From the NCBI GenBank assembly GCA_027491165.1, contig JAIXWS010000010.1, positions 1 to 64,000 of the forward strand: a stretch of DNA of 64,000 nucleotides, given 5' to 3'. The notes under the pieces were generated by a model. It did not search any database and was not told the DNA's origin. It was given only the letters and a program-made list of their open reading frames with translations. The position numbers and the translations under genes are program-made. This DNA is from Sphingobacteriales bacterium. Its GTDB lineage: Bacteria; Bacteroidota; Bacteroidia; Chitinophagales; Chitinophagaceae. Shown here one piece after another: positions 9,441 to 19,627 of this stretch. Numbering within the stretch: the first letter of the stretch is position 1; each line of letters begins with the position of its first letter.

Positions 9441-11336
9441 TTAATCTATTAGATCAACACTACGTGCTACAAAGGCCGTTAAATCGGCGCCAGTCAACAT
9501 ACCTTGACTCAATAAAGCCAAATCGAATGCCTGACGTGCAAGGCGTTTTTGTGTGTCTTCATCTTTGGTTTCGAGCATACGTTTGATGAGTTTGTGGTTG
9601 CCATTTACCGACACTTTATAATTATCGGGCAAATTGCCATAAAAGCCCATCATTCCGCCACCACCCATTTTACTCATATCTTTCATCCGACGCATAAATT
9701 CATCCATCGTCACGGTTACGGGCATTTCATCCGGACTCAAGCCTGTCACTTCTACATTCATAGACGATTTGTCAATGGCTTTGTCAAACAATTCTTTCAC
9801 GGTTTTACTTTCGTCTTCGCTCAAGACACTTTCGATTTGTATGTCTTTTTCAATCAACTTATCCAACACATCAGCATCTACACGTTTCAATTGTGTTTTC
9901 TCCAGTTTTTGCTCCATCTGCGAGATGAAATGATTGTCCAGCGGGCCATCCATCAACAATACATCATATCCACGTTTCTCTGCGTTGCTCGTAAAACCGT
10001 GCTGCTTGGCTGTGTCATTGCTGTACAAATACACTACATTTCCTTCCTTATTGGTTTGTTCAGCTTTTACCTTTTCGGCATATTCTGGCAAGGTAAAATA
10101 GTGGTTGTGCACATTATTTAGCAACACAAAATCTTTTGCTCGATCGTAGAATTTCTCATCGCTCACCATACCATATTTGATAAACAAGCCAATGTCTTTC
10201 CACTTGTCTTCAAAGGCCTTGCGATCTGCCTTAAAAAGTTCTGACAGTTTATCAGCCACTTTTTTGGTAATGTAAGAATTGATTTTTTTTACATTGCCAT
10301 CGGCTTGCAAAAAGCTACGGGATACATTCAGCGGTATGTCTGGACTATCAATTACACCATGCATCAACATCAAAAATTCTGGAACGATATCCTTTACCTC
10401 GTCAGTAATAAACACTTGACGGCTGTACAATTTGATTTTGTTGCGCTGCAATTCCATTTCGTTCTTCACTTTTGGGAAGTACAAAACACCCGTCAAATTA
10501 AAGGGATAATCTACATTCAAATGAATCCAAAATAGCGGCTCTTCGGAGTAAGGATAGAGCTCTTGGTAAAAACCCAAGTAATCTTCATCCGTTAAATCGC
10601 TGGGCGCTTTGGTCCAGATAGGAGCAGTATTGTTGATGATGTCATCAACTTCTACCTCTTTGTATTTTGGCTTACCTTCTTCGTCTTCGCCATCAGGCAG
10701 CCTTTCTGTTTTGGTGCCAAATTGGATTGGGATGGGCAAAAACTGTCCATATTTCAACAATATCGCACGCAATTTGTGCTCGTCGAGGAATTCAGCACTT
10801 TCTTCATTGATATGCAATACCACATCCGAACCACGGGTGCTGCGATCCCCTTCTACTATTTCAAAAGAAGTGCTCCCATCGCATATCCAGCGGGCAGGCT
10901 GCGACCCTTCTTGATAGCTAAGGGTATTGATTTCCACCTTATCGGCTACCATAAAGGCAGAGTAAAAACCCAAACCAAATTTGCCGATGATTTCGTTGGC
11001 GTCTTTGGCTTCTTTGAATTTTTCCATAAACTCGGTAGCACCCGAGAAGGCTACTTGGTTGATGTATTTTTTAATCTCTTCGGCCGTCATACCAATACCC
11101 ATATCACTGATGGTAATGGTTTTGGCCTCTTTGTCTAATGAAACAGAAACCCTCACTTCGCCTACTTCGCCTTTGTATTCGCCTAGCGAAGACAAGCGTT
11201 TTAGTTTTTGCGTAGCATCAACGGCATTGCTTACGAGCTCGCGCAAGAAGATTTCGTTATCGGAGTACAGGAATTTTTTGATAATGGGGAAAATGTTTTC
11301 CGTGTGGATGGAAATCGTACCTTTTTCTTGAATCAT
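9441..11336 (-). CDS. htpG: Molecular chaperone HtpG (Hsp90)
   Basis: SDNEIFLRELVSNAVDATQKL, TITISDMGIGMT, IGKFGLGFYSAFMVAD. Confidence 0.97.
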   Translation of the reverse strand: MIQEKGTISIHTENIFPIIKKFLYSDNEIFLRELVSNAVDATQKLKRLSSLGEYKGEVGEVRVSVSLDKEAKTITISDMGIGMTAEEIKKYINQVAFSGATEFMEKFKEAKDANEIIGKFGLGFYSAFMVADKVEINTLSYQEGSQPARWICDGSTSFEIVEGDRSTRGSDVVLHINEESAEFLDEHKLRAILLKYGQFLPIPIQFGTKTERLPDGEDEEGKPKYKEVEVDDIINNTAPIWTKAPSDLTDEDYLGFYQELYPYSEEPLFWIHLNVDYPFNLTGVLYFPKVKNEMELQRNKIKLYSRQVFITDEVKDIVPEFLMLMHGVIDSPDIPLNVSRSFLQADGNVKKINSYITKKVADKLSELFKADRKAFEDKWKDIGLFIKYGMVSDEKFYDRAKDFVLLNNVHNHYFTLPEYAEKVKAEQTNKEGNVVYLYSNDTAKQHGFTSNAEKRGYDVLLMDGPLDNHFISQMEQKLEKTQLKRVDADVLDKLIEKDIQIESVLSEDESKTVKELFDKAIDKSSMNVEVTGLSPDEMPVTVTMDEFMRRMKDMSKMGGGGMMGFYGNLPDNYKVSVNGNHKLIKRMLETKDEDTQKRLARQAFDLALLSQGMLTGADLTAFVARSVDLID

Positions 11337-11628
11337 AGTCTATAAAATTTAAAACATTATTTACTATCCCATCTGCTTCAAGTTTTATTCCAAAAGCCTG
11401 GTTTGGGACAAATTGACAGCAAAAAATGGATTCAAAACATTGTTTGTCATATTGGACATGTTTGAAATAATTCAAATAATATGGGCGATATAAGAATACG
11501 GATCCAAACACCTTAAAAGCATCGCCATCGGAACCCAATTAGGAGTATTGTAGTCCCAAAAAAAGGAAGATTTATGCTTTTCAACTGATTCATTAGCAAT
11601 TGTTGCACCAAAAATGGCTGTGCCATGT

Positions 11629-11636
11629 TACCTTTG
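11629..11636 (+). promoter_or_regulatory. -7 box TACCTTTG immediately upstream of glycosyltransferase
   Basis: Exact TAnnTTTG, 7 nt before ATG 11644. Confidence 0.55.
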
Positions 11637-11643
11637 CCGATGT

Positions 11644-12390
11644 ATGTTCAACGGAAAAAAAATAATAGTAGTGCTACCTGCCTACAAAGCCGCACGCACA
11701 TTAGAGCGTACCTACAAAGAAATTCCCTTCGATTTAGTAGACGATGTGGTTTTAGTGGACGACAATAGCCCGGATGATACTGTTGCCGAAGCGAAGCGTT
11801 TGGGCATCCAACATATTGTGATTCATCAAAAAAACAAAGGCTATGGTGGCAATCAAAAAAGCTGTTATGCCAAAGCCTTAGAATTAGGTGCCGACATCGT
11901 CATTATGCTGCACCCCGATTATCAATACACACCTATGCTGATACCCGCAATGGCATCTATCATCGGCAACGATTTATATCCGGTTGTATTTGGTTCTCGT
12001 ATCCTGGGAAAAGGAGCATTGAAAGGCGGCATGCCAATCTATAAATACATTGCGAATAGGTTTCTTACTTTGTTTCAAAATATAATGTTGGGGCAAAAAC
12101 TCAGCGAATACCATACTGGCTATCGCGCTTTTAGTGCTGAAGTAATTCGATCCATAGATTTTACGCCCAATAGTGATGATTTCGTTTTTGACAATGAAAT
12201 GATCTCGCAGATCTTTATGAATGGTTATGAAATTGCTGAAGTAACTTGCCCAACAAAGTATTTTGAGGAAGCATCCAGCATCAACTTTAAGCGCAGTGCC
12301 CAATACGGAATGGGTGTACTTCGTGTTTCCTTTACCCATTTCCTTCACCAAAAAGGCATTGTAAAAAGTAGCCTTTACAGAAAATCATAA
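11644..12390 (+). CDS. Glycosyltransferase family 2
   Basis: IIVVLPAYKAARTLERTYKEI...VVLVDDNSPDDT...MLHPDYQYTP; start reset to 11644 because the ORF-track ATG (11614) is upstream of the promoter box. Confidence 0.93.
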   Translation: MFNGKKIIVVLPAYKAARTLERTYKEIPFDLVDDVVLVDDNSPDDTVAEAKRLGIQHIVIHQKNKGYGGNQKSCYAKALELGADIVIMLHPDYQYTPMLIPAMASIIGNDLYPVVFGSRILGKGALKGGMPIYKYIANRFLTLFQNIMLGQKLSEYHTGYRAFSAEVIRSIDFTPNSDDFVFDNEMISQIFMNGYEIAEVTCPTKYFEEASSINFKRSAQYGMGVLRVSFTHFLHQKGIVKSSLYRKS

Positions 12391-12399
12391 ACCAACACC

Positions 12400-13611
12400 T
12401 TGACATTCGACGATTTTAAATTAGAATACGATTTGCTTGATGGCATAGACGCCATGGGCTATACCAAAGCCACACCGATACAAGAACAAGCGATTCCGCG
12501 TATCCTGAACAATGAAGATTTAATTGCATGTGCACAAACAGGAACAGGTAAAACGGCGGCATTTGTTTTGCCTATTTTAAATAAAATTATTACCAGTGAA
12601 ACCAAACATATCAATACACTGGTACTGGTACCTACCCGAGAATTAGCGCAACAAATAGACCAGCAGATTGAAGCTATGGCCTATTATATTGATGTCTGTT
12701 CGATAGCCGTATATGGCGGTAGCGATGGCATTACTTGGGAGCAGCAAAAACGTGCTTTGAAAAAAGGAGCTGATATTGTAATTGCTACGCCTGGCCGCTT
12801 GATTGCTTTATTGAATATGGGTGCCATAGACTTTGGTCAATTACAACATTTAGTGCTTGACGAGGCTGATAGAATGCTCGATATGGGATTTGTAGAAGAC
12901 ATAGAACGTATTGTAAGCGAATTACCTCAAGAAAGACAAACATTACTTTTTTCGGCTACCATGCCACCCAAAATCAGAAGCCTTGCAGGAAAAATTTTAA
13001 ACAATCCTGTACAGATCAGTATTGCCATTTCTAAGCCAGCAGCGGGTATTGTACAACAAGCCTATCTTGCCCATGACAGCCAAAAAGATGCCTTACTGAA
13101 AGGGATTTTAAACAGCGGCACCTTTAAAAGTATTATCATTTTTTGCAGCACAAAAGATAAAGTAAAAGTGGTGCATCATATGTTGCAAAAAGCTAAGATT
13201 GATGCAAAGCCTTTTCACTCTGATCTAAAACAAGAAGAGCGGGAAGAAATCATGCAGCAATTTAAAAATCAAAAAATCACCGCCCTAGTTGGCACAGATG
13301 TACTATCACGTGGAATAGATGTAACGGGTATTGACCTTGTGCTGAACTACGATGTACCACCCGATCCAGAGGATTATATTCACCGTATTGGCCGCACTGC
13401 ACGTGCCGAAACAACAGGAACAGCCATCACCTTTATCAACGAAAAAGACATGTATCGATTTGCAGCAATCGAAAAAATGATCGAACGAGAATTACCAAAA
13501 CTAGCCCTGCCAGAGTCTTTAGGCGAAGGACCTATTTATAACCCCTTGGCAAAAAAGCCGTCTTTTAAACCTGGCGGCAATCGAAAAAAATTCCCACCAA
13601 GAAATAAATAA
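12400..13611 (+). CDS. DEAD/DEAH box RNA helicase
   Basis: ACAQTGTGKTAAFVLP, PTRELAQQ, VLDEADRMLDMGF, SATMP, HRIGRTARAE. Confidence 0.95.
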   Translation: MTFDDFKLEYDLLDGIDAMGYTKATPIQEQAIPRILNNEDLIACAQTGTGKTAAFVLPILNKIITSETKHINTLVLVPTRELAQQIDQQIEAMAYYIDVCSIAVYGGSDGITWEQQKRALKKGADIVIATPGRLIALLNMGAIDFGQLQHLVLDEADRMLDMGFVEDIERIVSELPQERQTLLFSATMPPKIRSLAGKILNNPVQISIAISKPAAGIVQQAYLAHDSQKDALLKGILNSGTFKSIIIFCSTKDKVKVVHHMLQKAKIDAKPFHSDLKQEEREEIMQQFKNQKITALVGTDVLSRGIDVTGIDLVLNYDVPPDPEDYIHRIGRTARAETTGTAITFINEKDMYRFAAIEKMIERELPKLALPESLGEGPIYNPLAKKPSFKPGGNRKKFPPRNK

Positions 13612-13613
13612 GA

Positions 13614-13898
13614 ATGAATTCAATAAGCATAACAGAATTAGAGCAATGGAAACAAAGCGAAAAAGACTTTGTACTTATTGATGTTCGTGAAGATTTTGAA
13701 CACGAATATTTTAATATTGGAGGCCTAAATATCCCACTGGGACTAATCAGCAACTCATTGAGTCAAATACCTATGGACAAAGTCATTGTGCTCTATTGTG
13801 CCAAGGGTATTCGCAGCGTCATTGCCCTTCAAAAACTGGAAAGCAAAGGATATAATCTATTGTACAATCTGAGTGGCGGACTTGCTGCAGCTCAATAA
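13614..13898 (+). CDS. Single-domain rhodanese-like protein
   Basis: LIDVREDFEHEYFNIGGLNIPLG and active-site loop YCAKGIRS. Confidence 0.9.
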   Translation: MNSISITELEQWKQSEKDFVLIDVREDFEHEYFNIGGLNIPLGLISNSLSQIPMDKVIVLYCAKGIRSVIALQKLESKGYNLLYNLSGGLAAAQ

Positions 13899-14003
13899 AC
13901 TATTCTTAAGCTTAGCATCAAAGCTGCTTCGAAAAACTTTGATAAACTAAAATGTCCTCAAAAGATAATTTTGATGTTACGAAAAATTTCCATTGGATGT
14001 AAC

Positions 14004-14786
14004 TTAAATGGACTGATTTAGCTCTTTTGTTTTGGCCTCATTCCATAAGGCATCCATTTCTTCTAAACTCATTAATTCCAAATCCAAACCCTTTTGGCTA
14101 GCTATGGATTCGATGTATTGAAATCGGCGTATAAACTTTTTGTTTGTTCGTTCTAAAGCCTTCTCGGGATCTACTGATGCAAAACGCGCATAATTGACTA
14201 AGGCAAAAAACACATCGCCCATTTCATCTTCAATATGGTCGGCATCACTATTGTTTATAGCCAATTGTAATTCATCAAACTCTTCCATCACTTTGGCTTT
14301 TACCTGATGAATATGATCCCATTCAAAACCTATTTGTTTGGCCTTTTCTTGGATACGCAGAGCTTTAATCATTGCCGGCATTGCATGGGGTATTCCCGCC
14401 AATACAGATTTTTTACCTTCCTTCAATTTGATTTTTTCCCAATTTCTCTTTACCTCTTCTTCATCCTTTACCGCAACACTTTCATAAATGTGTGGATGTC
14501 GACTTACCAATTTATTACTTACTGTTTCGATTACTTCTCCAAAGGTAAATTGCCCTTGCTCTTCAGCAATTTTACTGTAAAAAAGTAGATGCAAAAGCAT
14601 ATCCCCCAATTCCTCTTTTATATCCATCCACCGTTCATTTTCAATAGCATCAGTAAGTTCGTATAATTCTTCTATCGTTTGAGGACGAAGGCTATGAATG
14701 GTCTGCTTTTTATCCCAAGGGCAGCGAGTGCGCAACTCATTAAGAATGGAGATTAGGCGGGAGATGGATTGTGCGTACAAGGTCAA
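14004..14786 (-). CDS. mazG: Nucleoside triphosphate pyrophosphohydrolase MazG
   Basis: CPWDKKQTIHSLRPQTIEELYEL, KEELGDMLLHLLFYSKIAEEQG, EDEMGDVFFALVNYAR. Confidence 0.95.
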   Translation of the reverse strand: MTLYAQSISRLISILNELRTRCPWDKKQTIHSLRPQTIEELYELTDAIENERWMDIKEELGDMLLHLLFYSKIAEEQGQFTFGEVIETVSNKLVSRHPHIYESVAVKDEEEVKRNWEKIKLKEGKKSVLAGIPHAMPAMIKALRIQEKAKQIGFEWDHIHQVKAKVMEEFDELQLAINNSDADHIEDEMGDVFFALVNYARFASVDPEKALERTNKKFIRRFQYIESIASQKGLDLELMSLEEMDALWNEAKTKELNQSI

Positions 14787-14860
14787 TGAGTTTAAAATGA
14801 GTAGGATTCCTTTGCAAGTTAAAAGAAAAAAAAAGAATAAATGGAGTTGATGAAATGTAG

Positions 14861-15862
14861 TTAGCTATACTTAAAATAGGCAATGGTAGCCCCAAAACCA
14901 TAACCTGCTTGCCAACCGGATTCCAACTTGTGAACAAATTCATTTGACTTCAATATGCGTTGTACTTCGCTTCGTAAAACGCCCTTACCTACACCATGAA
15001 TCAGTACCATTTTTTCTTGACGGTTTTGGATGGCAATATCCAAATATCTTTCTAGTTCAAGCAATTGAAGCTGTAGAATTTCGGCATTGTTTAAACCCTT
15101 GGTACTATCGATTAAATTTTCAATGTGCAAGTCTAATTCGTATTTGGGAATATCTTTTACCGACCTCAATTTTTTGGGGGTATGGGGTATTATAGAGGGC
15201 AAAGCAAATACTTCTTTTTCCACTTGCTTCTCCTTAAATTCTTGTAAAAGAGTGTACTGAAAGGTAGCTGCATTGGTATGTTGTAAATTAGAGATGTGTT
15301 CGAACAATTTGGCAGAACGGATTTTTATAACATTCTTTTCAATAGCCCATTTTTGATTAACCAGCTCCTCTATTTGCCACTCAAATCGAGGAATATCCTG
15401 CATGTCTGACCAGGAAATATAATGCAGGTATATGTCACTAAAAGGTTGGAGTTGGCCTTGAAAATTAAAGAAGAGTTCATCATTCAAACGTACGTCATAC
15501 TTGAAGTTGATGTTATAATATGAGTGATTAACAATAAAAATTTTCAAGCGTTCTACCTGCTCCTCCATTTCCACAATGTGAAAAACAGGCATAAATGCTA
15601 AATGTATGCCTGAGGCTACTTTTGGCTTTTGTTCATGGAGCTTTTCTACTGGTATTTGCTCTCGTAAAACTTTCTTTTTTTGCTCTTCCCTATTTTTTTG
15701 GGTAAACCAGCGCAAATAAGGGTGGTCAATTTCGTCGATATGAATAGGAAAAATGGTGTTACCCACTTGCACCTCTGCCATGGTTTTATCGATGAGCGAA
15801 ACGATGACGCCTTCTTCGCCCGTGCGTTTAATAAGCATTTTATCGCCAACCGAAAATTTCAT
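14861..15862 (-). CDS. DUF2027/Smr domain-containing protein
   Basis: C-terminal Smr domain: ELDLHIENL...VLIHGVGKGVLRSEV...YGFGATIAYFK. Confidence 0.85.
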   Translation of the reverse strand: MKFSVGDKMLIKRTGEEGVIVSLIDKTMAEVQVGNTIFPIHIDEIDHPYLRWFTQKNREEQKKKVLREQIPVEKLHEQKPKVASGIHLAFMPVFHIVEMEEQVERLKIFIVNHSYYNINFKYDVRLNDELFFNFQGQLQPFSDIYLHYISWSDMQDIPRFEWQIEELVNQKWAIEKNVIKIRSAKLFEHISNLQHTNAATFQYTLLQEFKEKQVEKEVFALPSIIPHTPKKLRSVKDIPKYELDLHIENLIDSTKGLNNAEILQLQLLELERYLDIAIQNRQEKMVLIHGVGKGVLRSEVQRILKSNEFVHKLESGWQAGYGFGATIAYFKYS

Positions 15863-15866
15863 GATA

Positions 15867-15874
15867 CAAAAGTA
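15867..15874 (-). promoter_or_regulatory. -7 box TACTTTTG directly abutting start of the Smr-domain gene
   Basis: CAAAAGTA on plus strand; 4 nt between box and ATG. Confidence 0.55.
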
Positions 15875-15911
15875 TGTTCATTTAAGCATCAAAATATTGC
15901 CAATCAAAAAT

Positions 15912-15919
15912 TACCTTTG
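15912..15919 (+). promoter_or_regulatory. -7 box TACCTTTG directly upstream of sua5
   Basis: Exact TAnnTTTG; 8 nt before ATG 15928. Confidence 0.55.
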
Positions 15920-15927
15920 CACAGAGC

Positions 15928-16902
15928 ATGAAAACAATCATTGGTACAGACATCCACATGGCCCAGCAGCTTTTAGAGCAAGGGCATCTTGTAGCCATAC
16001 CCACCGAAACCGTTTACGGTCTCGCAGCCAATGCACTCAACAGCGACGCTGTACTCAAAATTTTTGAAGCCAAAAATCGCCCACAGTTCAACCCTCTTAT
16101 TGTGCATAGCCCTAGCTGGGATGCAGCCCAAGAATTTGTACACAAGGTACCTGCAATAGCTCATTCCTTGGCGGCAAAATTTTGCCCAGGACCGCTCACA
16201 TTTTTGCTAGAAAAGAAAAACAATATTCCAGATTTGGTTACAGCAGGTAGTCATTTTGTAGCTATACGCATTCCCCATCATCCGGTAGCACTTAAACTAT
16301 TATCAAACTTAGCTTTTCCTCTTGCTGCGCCCAGTGCCAATCCGTTTGGCTACATTAGCCCTACCACTGCACAGCATGTTTTGGATAGTCTTGAAGGTAA
16401 AATTCCCTACATACTCGATGGAGGAAACACAAGCGTAGGTTTAGAAAGCACTATTATTGGCTTTGATGACCAAGAAAACGTAATCGTACATCGAGTGGGT
16501 GGCATAAGTATAGAAGATATTGAGCAGCATATCGGCAAAACTGTTAGCTGGGCGACAAAACATGAGGAAAATAATCCACAAACATCAGGGCAATTAAAAT
16601 CACATTATGCCCCAAATACACCATTGATTATTGGGGAAATCAGTAGCTTACACAAAGCATTTTTGGGCAAAAAAATAGGGCTCATCAGTTTAGCCAACAG
16701 TTACCCAGAGCTTCATTTTGAAGAAAGGATGCTGCTCTCACCTTCCAACAATTTGCACGAAGCGGCACAAAATTTATTCTCTTTTTTACGCGAAATAGAC
16801 CAGATGCAACTCGAAATTATCCTGGTAGAAAGCTTACCCAATGAGGGTTTGGGTAGAGCTATCAATGATCGATTGCAAAGAGCGCAATATATTTTCAAAT
16901 AA
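15928..16902 (+). CDS. sua5: L-threonylcarbamoyladenylate synthase (Sua5/YciO/YrdC with Sua5 C-terminal domain)
   Basis: VAIPTETVYGLAANAL, KNRPQFNPLIVH, ESTIIGFD, QLKSHYAPNTPL. Confidence 0.95.
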   Translation: MKTIIGTDIHMAQQLLEQGHLVAIPTETVYGLAANALNSDAVLKIFEAKNRPQFNPLIVHSPSWDAAQEFVHKVPAIAHSLAAKFCPGPLTFLLEKKNNIPDLVTAGSHFVAIRIPHHPVALKLLSNLAFPLAAPSANPFGYISPTTAQHVLDSLEGKIPYILDGGNTSVGLESTIIGFDDQENVIVHRVGGISIEDIEQHIGKTVSWATKHEENNPQTSGQLKSHYAPNTPLIIGEISSLHKAFLGKKIGLISLANSYPELHFEERMLLSPSNNLHEAAQNLFSFLREIDQMQLEIILVESLPNEGLGRAINDRLQRAQYIFK

Positions 16903-17042
16903 AAAACTACAATTCAGTCATTCTTTACAGAAATAAAATTGACCATTCCAGGGTATCTCTTCTCTTAAAGATAATTTTGATAGCACATTTTTAAACAAAT
17001 AGTGGTTGTGTGTTTTCTGAAAAATAAATTTTTAAAAACAAA

Positions 17043-17076
17043 AAAAGAGGAATTGAAAAAATCAATTCCTCTTTTT
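17043..17076 (-). terminator. Terminator hairpin between convergent genes
   Basis: AAAAAGAGGAATTGA...TCAATTCCTCTTTTT. Confidence 0.85.
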
Positions 17077-17100
17077 GGCAAATATTGTAAAATAGTCAGA

Positions 17101-18252
17101 TTAGTAAATAGACGAGCCGCTTACTGATGATTGAATGCCGTTTCCATTACTGGCATTAGCATCTATTGAAGGTGAACAATCCATCAAGCCATTAATGGCA
17201 TATTTCCAAATTGCTTTACCAGTGGCCATATCAATTCCATAAAGATTTTTATCGTAACTACCGATGTACACATTATCTTTATAAATAACAGGAGAGGCTG
17301 CAATTAATCCGCCTGTATTGAATCTCCACTTAACAGTACCATCAAGTGCATTTACAGCATAAAAACCTTTATCATAGCTGCCCACATACAATGTTTGTGC
17401 CGGCAAATTAAGATAGGGCGAAGAACGAATACGATCATCAGCTTTCATCGTCCATCTTGGGAAACCGGTGATGTTCTCTAAACAATACAAGTAACTATCA
17501 TCGCTACCAAAAATTACATTTCCACCATATACCAAGGGAGAAGAAATAACGGGTGCATCCGTACCGAAAACCCACTTTACTGCACCATCTTTACGGTTGA
17601 GGGCATACATATTAAAGTCGTTCGCACCAATGTAAATATTATTTTCATCCATTGTTGCAGATGAACGGAATTGAGTCGAATAATTAGCAGATTTCCAAAT
17701 CAAGTTCGGCACTTTGGCAGGATTACTTCTTTTGTCTAGCATATACACAAATCCGTCATCACATCCAAAAACAAGCTGGGTATCACGGATTGTAGGAGAA
17801 GAATTAATTGGGCCACCTGCTGTATAAGTCCATTCAACCGTATCGGGTTTAATATCAATACAAGTGATGGTTGAGCCTGAAGCGACATACAAATAATTTT
17901 CATTACCAATAGGATTGGTGTTAATACCTAAGGGGAAAGCAATTTTTGATTGGGTTCTGGCTCCAGTATTGGGGTCTAATTTGAATAATATTGACGAGCT
18001 ATTTCCTACAAACAAAGTACCACCATAGAGATAAGGAGATGATTCGATGTTAGCGTTTATAAAACACTCCCATTTTTTCAACCCAGTAATAGGGTCTATT
18101 GCATACACAAACTGGTTTTGACTCGCCATAAAAACAGATGGCGAAATCGCTTGCGGAAAAGGCGTGTCGGTATCAGGCGTAGGTTTGCAAGATGCAAACA
18201 TTGTGGCTACAACTGCTGTAGATAATAATACTTTAGTCCAGTTATCTTTCAT
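17101..18252 (-). CDS. PQQ-binding-like beta-propeller repeat lipoprotein
   Basis: Lipobox FASCKP; repeats such as GSYDKGFYAVNALDGTVKWRFNTGGLIAASPVIYKDNVYIGSYDKNLYGIDMATGKAIWKY. Confidence 0.9.
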   Translation of the reverse strand: MKDNWTKVLLSTAVVATMFASCKPTPDTDTPFPQAISPSVFMASQNQFVYAIDPITGLKKWECFINANIESSPYLYGGTLFVGNSSSILFKLDPNTGARTQSKIAFPLGINTNPIGNENYLYVASGSTITCIDIKPDTVEWTYTAGGPINSSPTIRDTQLVFGCDDGFVYMLDKRSNPAKVPNLIWKSANYSTQFRSSATMDENNIYIGANDFNMYALNRKDGAVKWVFGTDAPVISSPLVYGGNVIFGSDDSYLYCLENITGFPRWTMKADDRIRSSPYLNLPAQTLYVGSYDKGFYAVNALDGTVKWRFNTGGLIAASPVIYKDNVYIGSYDKNLYGIDMATGKAIWKYAINGLMDCSPSIDANASNGNGIQSSVSGSSIY

Positions 18253-18310
18253 GTAAAAATAGTATAATCACGAAAGTAATGTTTTCTCTTCGTTTGTGCA
18301 ATAGTTGGCC

Positions 18311-18342
18311 AAAAAAAAACCGATTATTGGTATAATCGGTTT
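18311..18342 (-). terminator. Terminator downstream of hpf
   Basis: CAAACCGATTATACCAATAATCGGTTTTTTTTT on minus strand. Confidence 0.85.
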
Positions 18343-18364
18343 GAAGAATTGGCACTATATTATT

Positions 18365-18664
18365 TTAGACAGAAGCCTTTTCCTTTCTTTTTTTGATTTG
18401 ACTGACAAGGGCATCAAAAGCGGCATCAAAAGATTCTTCAAAAACCTTGCTCTCATGCTTTACAAAAAAGGTGTGCTTGGGAATTAAAACTTTTATCTCT
18501 GCAATTTTATCTTTTACCTGGTGTACGACATTGTCTAATTTAAGATATACTTCCACATCAAGAATATGGTCATTAAAGGTTTTCAATTTATCAATTCTCT
18601 TATTAACATGGTCTAACAACTTGGCGTCAGCATCAAAATGCACTGTTTGGATTTGAATGTTCAT
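18365..18664 (-). CDS. hpf: Ribosome hibernation-promoting factor, HPF/YfiA family
   Basis: MNIQIQTVHFDADAKLLDHVNKRIDKL...FEESFDAAFDALVSQIKKRKEK. Confidence 0.92.
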   Translation of the reverse strand: MNIQIQTVHFDADAKLLDHVNKRIDKLKTFNDHILDVEVYLKLDNVVHQVKDKIAEIKVLIPKHTFFVKHESKVFEESFDAAFDALVSQIKKRKEKASV

Positions 18665-18707
18665 CGCTTGATTTTTTTGAGGGTTAAACTATAAAAAAAT
18701 ACCTTTT

Positions 18708-19604
18708 TTATCCTCTTGGATGATTCAATTTATGGACTTTTTTGAGTTCGTCAATGTTAATGTGTGTATAAACTTGTGTGGCAGCAATGCTTGAATGCCC
18801 CAGAAGCTCTTTAATCGCTTGTATGCTTGCACCATTATTCAATAGATGTGTGGCAAAAGTGTGCCTCATAACGTGTGGGCTTTTCTTTTTGAGTGTGGTA
18901 ACTTGACTCAAATATTTTTTGGCCATACGATACACATAATTATCATATAACTTTTTTCCGTTTGATAAAACGAGCAAGTTTTCAGAGGCTATACCTTCAC
19001 TTTTTTTATGGGCAATATAGTCTCTAAGATTATCCATCATTACCGCACTTATGGGCAATAAGCGCTCCTTATTTCCTTTACCCAGAACACGCATTTGGCT
19101 TAAACCCCATTCAATATCCGATTCCTTTAGGTTGATTAATTCAGAACGACGCATGCCTCCAGAATACAAAAGTTCTAAAATTAAACGTTGGGTAAAAGCC
19201 TCGAAACCCTCTCCAAAAGTGATGTTTTCGAGTAAATTTTCTGTTTCACTTTCCTTTAAAAAAGTGGGCAAACGCTGCGGCAGACGAAGGGAATGAACAA
19301 GACTTGTTGGATTTTTACGAACCCAACCATTGCGCATCATAAACTTATAATAACCGCTTAGGCTTGAGATTTTCCGATTTATACTACGCTCACTTTGTCC
19401 CCTTTCTTTGAGTTCGGCAAGCCAACCCCTTAAGTGCAAGTGACTGATTTCTGGGAGCAAAGTATCGCTATATAATTGTTGTAAATATTGACCAAACTGC
19501 TCTATATCATTGGTATAGGCCCTTATGGTATGCGCAGAAAAGCGTTTTTCGAATCGAAGATAGTGGGCATAATCGTTGAAATATTGCTGAAAGCTGTCGC
19601 GCAT
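18708..19604 (-). CDS. Tyrosine recombinase XerC/XerD
   Basis: LELLYSGGMRRSEL...HVMRHTFATHLLNNGASIQAIKELLGHSSIAATQVYTHI; start moved to ATG 19604 because ORF-track TTG 19622 lies within the -7 box. Confidence 0.94.
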   Translation of the reverse strand: MRDSFQQYFNDYAHYLRFEKRFSAHTIRAYTNDIEQFGQYLQQLYSDTLLPEISHLHLRGWLAELKERGQSERSINRKISSLSGYYKFMMRNGWVRKNPTSLVHSLRLPQRLPTFLKESETENLLENITFGEGFEAFTQRLILELLYSGGMRRSELINLKESDIEWGLSQMRVLGKGNKERLLPISAVMMDNLRDYIAHKKSEGIASENLLVLSNGKKLYDNYVYRMAKKYLSQVTTLKKKSPHVMRHTFATHLLNNGASIQAIKELLGHSSIAATQVYTHINIDELKKVHKLNHPRG

Positions 19605-19619
19605 AAAAAACCGATACCA

Positions 19620-19627
19620 CAAATATA
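19620..19627 (-). promoter_or_regulatory. -7 box TATATTTG upstream of xer recombinase
   Basis: CAAATATA on plus strand, 15 nt before ATG. Confidence 0.5.

Noticed and set aside
9549-10121. 190-aa plus-strand ORF
   Set aside because: Antisense to htpG; the Phe/His/Ile-rich translation is a mirror of coding sequence and htpG is unambiguous
13961-16981. 15-nt exact repeat AAAGATAATTTTGAT at 13961 and 16967, both in convergent intergenic gaps
   Set aside because: A 15-mer AT-rich match within 64 kb is expected by chance and flanks do not match
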